From: Silene noctiflora
Taxonomy: Eukaryota > Streptophyta > Magnoliopsida > Caryophyllales > Caryophyllaceae
Length of the DNA: 28,883 nucleotides
Direction: 5' to 3'
NCBI GenBank assembly: GCA_009801015.1
Contig: VHZZ01007325.1
Span: 46,029-74,911, forward strand
Below are positions 20,863 to 28,883 of the stretch, in pieces (positions within the stretch are counted from its first letter, which is position 1; every line of letters starts with the position of its first letter). The translations under genes were made by a program, and so were the position numbers. The notes under the pieces were generated by a model, which worked only from the letters and a program-made list of their open reading frames with translations, ran no database searches and was not told the origin of the DNA.

Positions 20863-21074
20863 ACAGAGAGAATATCGATTTTTGGATGAAGGTTAAAACG
20901 CAAAGTGAAAGTTATTATATAGGCAGTGAAAACTAGGGCTTTTATAGCAAGTGGCAGTGCAATTAAAGAAGAGGTGGCAGTAATAATTACCTGTCACATT
21001 GATTCGGCATCTAGCCATTGTCATGATGATTGGACTTCATTTAACGGTCATAAGGCGATTACTTAAATGGAAGG

Positions 21075-21127
21075 TTATCTCCTCATTACTGGCCTGATCC
21101 AACAATAATGAGGAGATAAGGGGCAAT
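21075..21127 (+). promoter_or_regulatory. Hairpin and polypurine tract before 3' LTR of E
   Basis: A 14-bp perfect inverted repeat has TTATCTCCTCATTA at 21075-21088 and TAATGAGGAGATAA at 21106-21119, with a 17-nt loop. The right arm runs into the purine tract GAGGAGATAAGGGGCAA, which ends at the LTR start (21128). Its position fixes E's orientation as plus. Confidence 0.7.
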
Positions 21128-21793
21128 TGTTAGGCCTGAACTTTTCACTAATATTTTAGGGTAACTTCCTACCCTGACCTGACTGTCAGGCACAAGAACA
21201 TCAGGGTAGACCTAGAAAGGCTCCAGACAAGGAGAAGAAATTAGTCGAATATAAGGAAAATATTTGACCTATTCAAGAGTAATAATATCTGATCAATATT
21301 ACATATATCCAGGTATTAATAACAATATTTACGAGAAAGATACTGCAAAGAAGAACGAGCATTTATGTGGGCGATTAAGCGTAATAATAAAGCAATTAAT
21401 GGCGTTATTAAAAGGAAATATTACGCATTAATGGAGAAGATAATATAGCCGTTCAGCCTGGCCATATAAAGGTAGCTCAAGACCATTCGAAGACAGATAA
21501 TAACAACTGAAGCAACTCTCATATTACTACATTACGTACTAAAGAAATTTTACATCAATTGTGCTAATTACTCATAATCATAGTGAAATCCTCTCCTGGC
21601 TTGGTGCCCGTGGTTTTTTCCCATTTAAGGGTTTTTCACGTACAAAATTGTTTGTTTTGTCATTTATTTTATTTACCTTACATATCGTATTTATCTAGCA
21701 TGCCCTGCATTCAGTACAGATTATTAGAGCTAGTTGACCCTGTTAGATTCTACCCTGACCTGATTTAGCAACGTGCAAAATCTATACAAAACA
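21128..21793 (+). mobile_element. 3' LTR of element E
   Basis: A 666-bp LTR from TGTTAGGCCTGAAC to CAAAACA. The TATA box CCATATAAAGG at 21462-21472 agrees with the plus orientation. Confidence 0.8.
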
Positions 21794-22154
21794 CTAGGTC
21801 AAAACAATTATATTATTTAATTATTAAAATCCGTCTACAGCTTATTATATTATATTATTAAATCCCGACTCCTTTAACTCATACAAAGTCCAAAACTAGC
21901 CGGTCCAACATAATTAAATTCCCGACTTAATTTATATTATCTCGTCTTATAAGAAATTATCAATTATTATTACTAAATTAACTATTTAAGATACGTAAAC
22001 TATTCATATAATTCACATTAAATTACGGGGTATTACACTGCCCAGATTTGAAAACTGGGGAAACAGAAAGGTCCTTGGGGCGTGAACCATACGGCGGTCC
22101 ATAGAGCCCCTCCTGGTTGCTTAAAATGTTATGAAAACCGTTATGAAAAAGGTG

Positions 22155-22235
22155 TTGAAACCCGCTTTTGTTGAAAAGGTTGTAAAGACCGCTTTTGTTG
22201 AAAAGGTCGTTAAGACTGTTTTTGTTGAAAAGTGT
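22155..22235. repeat. 27-bp tandem repeat, about 3 copies
   Basis: CGCTTTTGTTGAAAAGGT recurs at 22164, 22191 and 22218 with a 27-bp period and a few substitutions. The period is a multiple of three, so the minus strand shows a repeated LFNKSG peptide, but no coding context supports translation. Confidence 0.75.
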
Positions 22236-23644
22236 AGAACATGACTCGGAATATTCATCATTATGTTGATTATATTCGTTATCGGGTTTGAAAATAAAGT
22301 CGAAATGCATGATATGAACTAGTTATGTTAAGTTGATTGCTTTATAATTAGTCAAAGTTTATCATCATACTCAGGTTAAACCGACATGGTATGAGGACCA
22401 AGGATGATTATGAATATGACTAAAATGCTTGCAAAAATGAAAGAAATAGGACATGAAAATGTTCGAATCTCCGTAAATTTGTTATTAACCAACGATATCA
22501 TCATTACACGGGATAAAACCATCATGATATAAATAACCAAGGATGATTTCGGTAATGGTCAAAAATATTTATCATAAAAATGATTTGAAATGGTAAGAAA
22601 ATCGTAAAGGAAGGGATAAAATAACTTGTTGAAATGTAAAGGAATGATGAACTCAAACAGTTTTGAGTTATGACCAGAGGAGCTTAACGAGGCGCAAGGT
22701 ACCTAGTTTTGACTAGGAGCTTCTGCCTCAGGTCAAAACCCGGTTTTGACTCAAACAATCCATGTTTTGGATCATGTTATGCATGTTTTATCATGTCGAA
22801 GTCATGAAAACAGTAAAGAAAACATGAAATAAGAGGATTAATTACACCCTCATACTTACATGTTTGGTTGCTTGGCGAGAAATCGACAAAGCGTAAAACT
22901 TATGAGTCGGAAAGCTCAATTTGAAAAACCGTTTTGTAAATATGGAGTGTTGCTTTACTTTAATGTTGGTGTAGTTGGTCGAAGTGGTAAGTCAAGTGTT
23001 TTTAATGTACAATGACGGTACCAATCAATGTGTATGGCTCGTGTTTTCGATCTGTAGGTTGAAAACTCGTGTCGGTTTTTGACTTTAGAAGTCGAGGTCT
23101 AGAATTTTAAGGGAGAAAGAAAGGGCGGACTCTCGCGTATTGTTAATTGGTGGTGCTTGAAGGGTATTTATAGAGAAATATGTGGTGTTATGCGTTTTAG
23201 GCGACGTGGCCATGTAGGCCACCCATTGAGGCGCGGGTGTTTTGGTGACACAAGGGGTTGTTTTGTCCGTCTCGTATATTTGGAATTTGTGGTTTGTTGT
23301 ACCATAGGTTTAATTAGGTATGTTTTGTGGTTATTCTTATTTCACCGTGTACAATAAGATGTGGGTGATATTTGGGGTGGGTTTATTGTGTTTGACTCGT
23401 GTTTGAGTCGAGATTTGAACTTTGAGTCGGTTTTTGGTCCGCTGTCGGTTTTGACTTTAATTAGTGTCATTGCGACCCCGTCGTCGTGCATAAAAAACTC
23501 CATGTATTTTTGAAATATTTTAAAATGTTTTTCATTTTCGAAATCGTTTTGAGCTTTCTGACGCACTATTATACAAAATGTCGATCAAACACAGCGATTC
23601 GAAGCATGTTGTAGTACGATAATCATCGGGTGTTTTTTGGGGAT

Positions 23645-23669
23645 TCTATAGATAACGGGTATCTATAGA
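23645..23669. repeat. Short hairpin at presumed LTR start of T
   Basis: TCTATAGATA and TATCTATAGA are perfect 10-bp arms around a 5-nt loop (ACGGG). Confidence 0.75.
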
Positions 23670-23674
23670 GCCCA

Positions 23675-24024
23675 CTTTGACTGAGGCTTAGACAGGGCGA
23701 AAGTCAAAGTATAGTCCCCACGTCAATCGAAGATTATAACCTGAAGACCAAAGCGACGTCGAGGCGACTTAAAAGGATTTCAGCCAAGGACCTGCCGTCG
23801 AGAAGGGAGACGTCGAGGCGACTCAGTTATTCGAGTCAAGGACCTGCCGTTAGGAACAATTTAAAGTTTGTCGACTGCCAGTGCGGGTCGTTTAAAGTCC
23901 GTAAGACTACGTATAAAGGCTCGTTAGCCATGAGAATGAGTCATACTTGAGGCATCTTCAGGTTATATCCTTGATTTGATCTTGCTCCTGCGTAGAGACT
24001 CGCCAGCCAGGTTGATGATGTTTG
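23675..24024. other. Non-coding 3' region of T with a 54-bp duplication
   Basis: GACGTCGAGGCGACT occurs at 23755-23769 and 23809-23823, and CAAGGACCTGCCGT at 23785-23798 and 23837-23850. These make two units about 52-54 bp apart. No gene is seen. Confidence 0.55.
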
Positions 24025-24311
24025 TGCGTAGAGACTTGCCAGCCTTTGATAGTCGAGTGATCGACTGCGGGAAACGGCTTGAATCATCGAGCATATTTCA
24101 AGAGGTTGCTTGTTGTCGGTGCGTGGAGATTTGCCAGCCATTAATAGTCGAGTGATCGACTGCGGGGAAATGGCTTGAATCATCGGGCCTCTTTCAAGAG
24201 GTTGTTTGTTGTCAGTGGGTGGAGACTCGCCAGCCATTAATAGTCGAGTGATCGACTGCGGGAAAGGTCCTGAATCATCGGGCCTATTTCAATAGGTTGT
24301 TTGTCCAACCG
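24025..24311. repeat. 95-bp tandem repeat, three copies
   Basis: Units begin TGCGTAGAGACTTGCCAGCC (24025), TGCGTGGAGATTTGCCAGCC (24120) and at 24216, a period of 95-96 bp, with a truncated unit at 23989. Each contains the hairpin AGTCGAGTGATCGACT and a GAATCATCGGGCC block. It lies in the non-coding 3' part of T. Frames through it are not credible genes. Confidence 0.85.
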
Positions 24312-24540
24312 ACCCATTAGGGAGCAACGTTGGTGCTGCTGGCGGAGTAAGGTGTTGGATTCCGCTTTACTTGATGTCCGATCATTGCTATAGGTAGATT
24401 TGTAGGTTTGTTGAAGAATGACTCCGCGAGGAGGTTTTCAGGGGTTCCGCTTGGAAATTTCGGTGTTTATTGGATATTTTTGTAGTGCTCGGGAGAGATA
24501 GGCCTTTTATGACTCGGGCCTGGTTCTTGCGGGTTAATGC

Positions 24541-25210
24541 TTTTATTACTGCCATCTGTGATTTTGAATTTTGAGGAGAATAACTGTTTTATTGCCGCCA
24601 TTTGAAGTTTTCGCGAGAATAACGAGTTTTGAGTTTTGCTTTTTGCGATTGTGGAGAAAATAACTGTTTTTAATTCCGTCATTTGCAATTTTTGTGAGAA
24701 TAACGAGTTTGAATTTCGCTATTTTTCATTTGTGAAGAAAATAAGGGTTTTTAATTCCGTTTCGCAATTTTTAGGAGAATAGCGAGTTTGAATTACGCTA
24801 TTTTTCATTTGTGAAGAAATAACGGTTTTTTAATTCCGGCATTTGCAATTTTTGTGAGAGTAGAGAGTTTGAATTTCACCATTTTGCATTTGTGAAGAAA
24901 ATGACGGTTTATAATTTCGTCATTTGCATTTTTTGTGAGAATAGTGAGTTTGAATTTTGCTATTTTGCATTTGTGAAGAAAATAACGGTTATTAATTTCG
25001 TCGTTTGTAATTTTTGTGAGAGTAGCGAGATTTAATTTCTCTATTTTGCATTTATGTTGAATATAACGGTTTTAATTCCGTCATTCGCAATTTTTGTGAG
25101 AATAGCGAGTTTGAATTTCACTATTTTGCATTTGTGAAGAAAATAACGAGTTTTAGTTCGTGATTTGTAATTTTTGTGAGAATAGCGAGTTTAAATTTGC
25201 TATTTTGCAA
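24541..25210. repeat. 80-bp tandem array, eight copies of a dimeric unit
   Basis: Two half units alternate. A has AACGG..AATT..CCGTC, at about 24581, 24661, 24741, 24820, 24902, 24982, 25063 and 25143. B has AGCGAGTTTGAATTTCGCT, at about 24623, 24702, 24781, 24862, 24942, 25022, 25102 and 25182. Both halves share GTGA(A)GAA and ATTTGCA flanks, so they look like diverged copies of one ~40-bp monomer. Each half has short complementary arms around an AT-rich loop. Confidence 0.85.
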
Positions 25211-25275
25211 TTTTGAAATGTAGGAAATAATTATGAGTTATCACTCATAACTTTGTGGAATTGTCGCTTGTTTAA

Positions 25276-26769
25276 AGATTTGGGCTGAAAAGCCCAAACT
25301 CTGCGAAAAATAAAGGACACCCCAAAGGTAGGTTGCGACATTGGTGTCGGGATTTATCGCCTCCCGAAAAGTATCAACTCGATGTAATGGGAGTTAGTCA
25401 ATTGTTGGTGCTTCGTCAAGTTAAGGTTCAATCTCCGTTACTTGATTCATGCTCTCGGTTTTGGGATACAAAACATCACATTTTTGTCTTCTCGAAAAGC
25501 AAAATTTGGCCGCTTACCGAAGAAGTGGGCGCTATTGGAGGTTGGCCGGTTCGTGTTCCGGTGCTTTCTTCTACTCGATTGTGCTACAAGGAAAAGTTTT
25601 GTTACATGCCAGTCTTGTCGACGAGCCAAATGAATTTCCTTCTTACTCCTCATGGTATTGATATGTTGTCTTTCATTAACATCTTTTCAAACAGCTTGGG
25701 TGCTAATGTCTCGGAGGTGGCTAGGATATGGGCTCTTGCCTTTTGCCTAGTACATGCTTATCTTCTTGTTGATGCTTTGAAGAAGGAGGGACCGAAATGA
25801 TATGGTAGAATGACCCTCATTCACATTGTTGAACAAATTGAGCACGAACAGGATCCGTCTTGGTTAGTGCTCGGTAAGGTGGTTCAAGACTTGGACAAGA
25901 AGGAGCCTTGTTGAGATGCACCCTCATATGGATCTCCTAGAGTCCTCCAAGTGTGGCTTATGGAGAGGCTAAGGTATGTAGAGCCTCCAATTGATGCTTC
26001 CTATTACTCTTTTCGTCATCTTACCATGAGGAAGAAGTTGTATGCGGATAGCTTTGCATGCACCGAGGCCTTTTGGACCTCAAATTTGGTGGAGGAGGGC
26101 GGCCCTCATGTCCGTTAGGTGGTTCCATGGTGGAGCTTGAGGTCCTTAACGGGGTTGCCTGCTCCGGACGCTTCTTCTGTTTCTTTGATGATCGTTGGTT
26201 TGAAGGTTGCTTCTTTCATTTATCCGGAAAGGGTCATGAGGCAAATGGGCCATCAACAAAAGGTTCCCGAGCAAGACCCTCTTGTTCAAGAGAGCGTGTT
26301 CCGAAAGTCCGAGCTAGTGGAGGCTTTCAAGAGGCGGTGGGCCACTCGGCTAATTTGGGAGGTACCAAATCCCGCTCTAACAACATTGGTGACTCCCGCC
26401 TAAATCAAATGGTCAAGAGATTCCACCTTGGAAGAAAGGTCAAAGTTCCGCAAGGATGAAGTCAACGACTTAAAGTATAGGGAGGCGACCAAGGCGAACC
26501 GTGCCTATTTTGATGAGTTTGTTGATAATGTGGCCCCGAGTGTGATGAGGCCGCCGGAGAAGAGTAGCTTGGGTCCCAAAGGGGCATTGGGCCGTGTGTG
26601 GGCTCGTCTTGGGCCGGGTGTCGGGCCGTGTAGGATCACGGGTGCTGTGGCCATTGCGGATCCATTGAAGATCCGTTCCGAGGAGGAAATTCGTGCTAGG
26701 TGGGCTAGCAAGAAGGACAAGGGGAAGATGTACCTCGAAGGCAAAGACAAGGGTAGGATGGAAGAGTGA
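25276..26769 (+). pseudogene. Antisense extra ORF of Tat-like T, plant-mobile-domain-like
   Basis: One reading frame runs from about 25276 to the stop at 26767-26769, interrupted only by four in-frame stops (25798, 25912, 26116, 26401). There is no frameshift. Segments HIFVFSKSKIWPLTEEVGAI near the N-terminus, RVMRQMGHQQKVPEQDP in the middle and a Lys/Glu-rich charged C-terminus (RARWASKKDKGKMYLEGKDK) resemble the transposon-linked plant mobile domain / DUF7745 group. I place it there from memory with moderate confidence. It lies opposite to T, between integrase and 3' LTR, where Tat-lineage elements are known to carry antisense ORFs. The true start is unclear; no ATG is found near 25276-25333. 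Confidence 0.6.
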
Positions 26770-27220
26770 AGACCTCCTTTACCTTATTATTATTATGTTA
26801 CACTAGTATTTGTGTGTGTATTTTTATCATGTCGTATTAGTTATGTATTGCGTGCTTGTTTGTGTTAGTTTTATTATGTGGAATGTCCTAGTTGATGCTC
26901 TAGCTTAACAAGTCATGAAGTTGTCTAGCTTTATTGTTACCAAGTTTGTAATCCCTCCTATTATTAATTAAAAAAAAGGATTATTTGTGCTAAAAATATT
27001 GTGAACATATGTTGTTTCTACATCCAAGTTTATTGTTACCAAGTTTATTATATTGAATTATCCTAAACATTGCACATGTGAAAGTGGTTTACTGTGGGAA
27101 GAGAGAAAGGCTTTTTTTGTTATTTTGTTTTTTGTTGTTGTGAGAAAAAGGATATGTTTGTCTTTTGGCTTCGAAGTTTGTATGGGTTTTTGTTTTCGTG
27201 TGTGGGAATGGCTGTGGTTG
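26770..27220. other. Spacer between antisense ORF and 143-bp repeats
   Basis: AT-rich and T-rich, with no recognised gene. The short direct repeat TTTATTGTTACCAAGTTT occurs near 26930 and 27030. It may hold the antisense gene's 3' untranslated end. Confidence 0.4.
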
Positions 27221-27603
27221 TATCTCTCTTGTGTAAGAAAGGATTGTCTACGTATTCGTCTAGAAAGACGAAATCAAACCATGCTCGTAGTTTGGTGGTT
27301 TTGTGTTTGTGCATATTTTTGTTTTTGTTTTTGTTCTTTTTTTTTTGTGGGGTGGTGTGGTTGTATCCCTCTTGTGTAAGAAAGGACTACCTACGTATTC
27401 GTCTAGAAAGACGAAATCAAACCATGCTCGTAGTTTGGTGGTTTTGTGTTTGTGCATATTTTTGTTTTTGTTTTTGTTCTTTTTTTTTTGTGGGGTGGTG
27501 TGGTTGTATCCCTCTTGTGTAAGAAAGGACTACCTACGTATTCGTCTAGAAAGACGAAACCAAACCATGCTCGTAGTTCAGGGGTTTTGTGTTTGTGCAA
27601 ATG
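27221..27603. repeat. 143-bp tandem repeat, about 2.7 copies
   Basis: Units start at 27221, 27364 and 27507 with an exact 143-bp period, and copies 2 and 3 are almost identical. Each ends in a T-rich tract. The minus strand contains GAATACGTAG, similar to the TACGTAGGCAG motif I recall just after pol in Tat elements. Because 143 is not a multiple of three, the overlapping ORFs with repeated peptides are artefacts. Confidence 0.9.
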
Positions 27604-27767
27604 AATGGTGCTTTTGACAGATCAAAAGCTGCTGAAGACATGGCAAGGTGTCATAACTTAGACTCGATAAACATGCAATTTTAAATTAGAAATTTTGAGG
27701 AATTAACTTGAGAAAGGGTTGCGCTCACTAGTCGTAAAGGCTAGGGAAAGGTTGTTGGTGCTGTGTT

Positions 27768-28090
27768 TCAAGGGTAGTATTTCTTGAGTTGGTCTAGGTT
27801 GGTTAGGTTTGTGAAGTCTTCTCCATCTAAGTCACTCAATATCACTGCGCCCCCCGAAAGGATTTTCTTGACCAGGTATGGTCTTGCCCAATTGGGTTTG
27901 ACTTTCTTGTTGAATGACCATTGTATACGTCGTTGGTATAGCCCAACGTTGTGCAAGGCGTTGAGTCGCCGTTCATCTAGGAGGATGAGTTGTTCGTACC
28001 TTCGACGGGTCTATTCCGCCTCCGGAACTCGGCTTTCTAGTAGGATGCGTAGAGATGGAATTTCCAACTCTACTAGTTGTACTGCCTCCA
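27768..28090 (-). pseudogene. Integrase C-terminus of Tat/Ogre-like element T
   Basis: From the insertion point at 28090 the minus strand reads EAVQLVELEIPSLRILLES, then EQLILLDERRLNALH, QRRIQWSFNKKVKPNWARPY and GGAVILSDLDGEDFTN, and ends LKKYYP with a stop at 27768. This is the typical end of Tat-lineage pol, without a chromodomain. A TAG at 28011-28013 interrupts it. About 25-30 residues that normally lie between the basic segment and the KPNW..GPY block are missing, an internal deletion. The upstream integrase, RT and gag of T are outside the window or displaced by the family-A LTR. Confidence 0.8.
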
Positions 28091-28883
28091 GATAAGTATA
28101 TTTTATATAGGATTATACTCCTCATCTTAGCTCAGTTTTACTTGCTTTTTGTACTTATATTAGTGTTCATTTGAGCTAATATAACTTTGATTAGCTAATT
28201 CCCGACAATAAGAGTAATTATCGAGAACACAAAGCTAAGTGGAAGTCGGTTTGGGTAATGCATGGCCATGCAAGCTCAAAGACATAAAGAAATGATCAAA
28301 ATGTGAAGAAATGGCCTAGGTAATTATCCAAGGCAAAATGTAAACAATTGAGTAAATGAAGCCCAAAAGAAATCCAAGGAGGGATGTAGAAATATCAAGC
28401 ATTGCATTCCAAGCATTTTCCACATAACAAAGCATTTACCGGGCAATTACGCATCAAATGAGTTTATTGGATTACCGGGTCATTAACTATGGCCATTTAA
28501 AGCCATAAAGCCGGATCATTACGTCCCCGATCGGGGTGGCCTTTCCCCGATTAGGGTGGGGTGTGTCTAAGTTCCTCAGATTCTTTTAGGGTTGTTTACA
28601 TTTATATTCCTAAACTACTATATAAGGAGGGCTAGTCCCGACCTTAGAGGCATTCCTTCTTACTGAGAAAAATTACGTAAACAATCTCTCATAATTCTCT
28701 TTAGTTTTATTTTGTATTTTCCTTAGGAATTATTTTACATTTTGTAATCATTTGATTCTATGTTCAATTCAAGTTTCAAGTTCAAGTAGTATTCTCATTT
28801 GCATTTCCATTAGGTATTTCATTTCTTCCTAGTTATTTCATTATCATTTTCTTTAGTTAGTTAATCTAGTTATCTATTTCATT
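28091..28883 (+). mobile_element. LTR of family A (right copy), truncated by window edge
   Basis: Begins GATAAGTATATTTTATATAG immediately after T's integrase codons, giving an exact insertion junction. The first base of the expected TG is changed or lost. It matches 1-822 in reverse orientation over most of its length. No coding sequence. Confidence 0.75.
28525..28627 (+). promoter_or_regulatory. LTR-A promoter: CCCCGATCGGGG pair and TATA
   Basis: Perfect palindrome CCCCGATCGGGG lies at 28525-28536 and a degenerate second copy at 28545-28556. The TATA box CTATATAAGG lies at 28618-28627, about 60 bp downstream. Confidence 0.55.

Larger units (their letters stand above)
19007..21793 (+). mobile_element. 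Element E: deleted LTR retrotransposon with target duplication
   Basis: The ends are TGTTAGGC (19007) and CAAAACA (21793). It is flanked by CTAGG at 19002-19006 and 21794-21798, a clean 5-bp target-site duplication. A 180-bp block at 19007-19187 recurs at 21128-21310 as the start of the 3' LTR. The left LTR breaks off near 19187 and no primer site follows, so an internal deletion removed the rest of the 5' LTR and probably the whole gag-pol. What remains is an antisense gene, a polypurine tract and a complete 3' LTR. The layout suggests a Tat-like element. Confidence 0.8.
17170..22037 (-). mobile_element. 5' LTR of element D, split by insertion of E
   Basis: The minus-strand start at 22037 is TGTAATACCCCGTAATTTA and the end at 17170 is ATGGGTGTTACA. 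Removing E (19007-21793) leaves about 2.07 kb. The end carries the same GGTAACAGTC and CTAAATAAATGGGTGTTACA style as Tekay-type LTRs but is clearly a different family from P/M. A TATA box GCATATAAAAGGG lies at 18989-19001, right beside the E insertion. 18150-18720 is strongly C-rich and G-poor on the plus strand. No gene is recognised in it. Confidence 0.75.
22038..23674 (-). mobile_element. 3' LTR of Tat-like element T (boundaries approximate)
   Basis: Long non-coding stretch in the LTR position, downstream (minus strand) of T's integrase and repeats. The proposed start at 23674 (TGGGCTCTATAG) is followed by a 10-bp hairpin. A TATA box TCTATAAATACCC lies at 23162-23174 (minus). The left end touches D's LTR at 22037, so D inserted in or beside it. 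No second copy exists in the window, so the limits cannot be confirmed. Small ORFs inside look spurious. Confidence 0.45.

Noticed and set aside
22023-22310. 95-codon minus-strand ORF with LFNKSG repeats
   Set aside because: Coincides with a 27-bp tandem repeat within a presumed LTR; the period keeps frame by chance, with no coding context.
24025-25210. CRISPR-like repeat arrays
   Set aside because: Units are contiguous tandem repeats without unique spacers, in plant retroelement DNA.
27053-27617. Overlapping plus-strand ORFs with repeated hydrophobic peptides
   Set aside because: They are the 143-bp repeat read in successive frames, since the period is not a multiple of three. No start context or family supports a protein.

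Overview
The window reads as plant nuclear DNA, specifically a heterochromatin-like nest of decayed LTR retrotransposons. Every recognisable protein-coding stretch is a retroelement gene or its remnant. I see no convincing host gene, rRNA, tRNA gene or CRISPR array. The element types are a chromodomain Ty3/gypsy (Tekay-like chromovirus), a Tat/Ogre/Retand-like Ty3/gypsy with an antisense extra ORF, LTR families primed by tRNA-Asp, and a hAT-like MITE. They point to an angiosperm, most likely a eudicot. Tandem-repeat-bearing Tat elements resemble Retand of Silene, so Caryophyllales is a plausible but weakly supported guess. Two N bases (469 and 20554) indicate a draft assembly.

Layout, left to right. 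1-822: minus-strand LTR of family A, cut by the window edge and inserted in a family-B LTR remnant (823-1452). 1453-1853: unassigned. 1854-2561: plus-strand LTR fragment L1. 2562-5392: 3' half of a minus-strand chromovirus M (3' LTR, polypurine tract, integrase with chromodomain). 5393 to about 6600: family-C LTR inserted in M's integrase. 6600-7140: direct repeats and an (AT)n tract. 7200-10547: a non-autonomous minus-strand element B (gag-like gene, tRNA-Asp primer site, 5' LTR). 10548-17133: plus-strand chromovirus P (leader, gag, protease, RT, RNase H, integrase with chromodomain, PPT, 3' LTR), broken many times. 17134-22037: primer site and 5' LTR of another chromovirus-type element D (minus). 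D's LTR is split by a 2.8-kb element E (19007-21793, 5-bp target duplication) that carries an antisense gene, and E in turn holds a 436-bp MITE. 22038-28090: 3' half of a minus-strand Tat-like element T (LTR, three blocks of tandem repeats, a long antisense ORF, integrase C-terminus). 28091-28883: plus-strand family-A LTR inserted in T's integrase.

Nothing here forms a working pathway; the biology is that of nested transposition and decay. The signals I rate highest are these: (i) unrelated LTR families in the window all carry arrays of short interrupted palindromes just upstream of their TATA boxes; (ii) an 80-bp tandem repeat is itself a dimer of two hairpin-like half units; (iii) a 478-codon antisense ORF in T is broken only by nonsense codons, never by frameshift; (iv) a second antisense gene, in E, appears to have introns.
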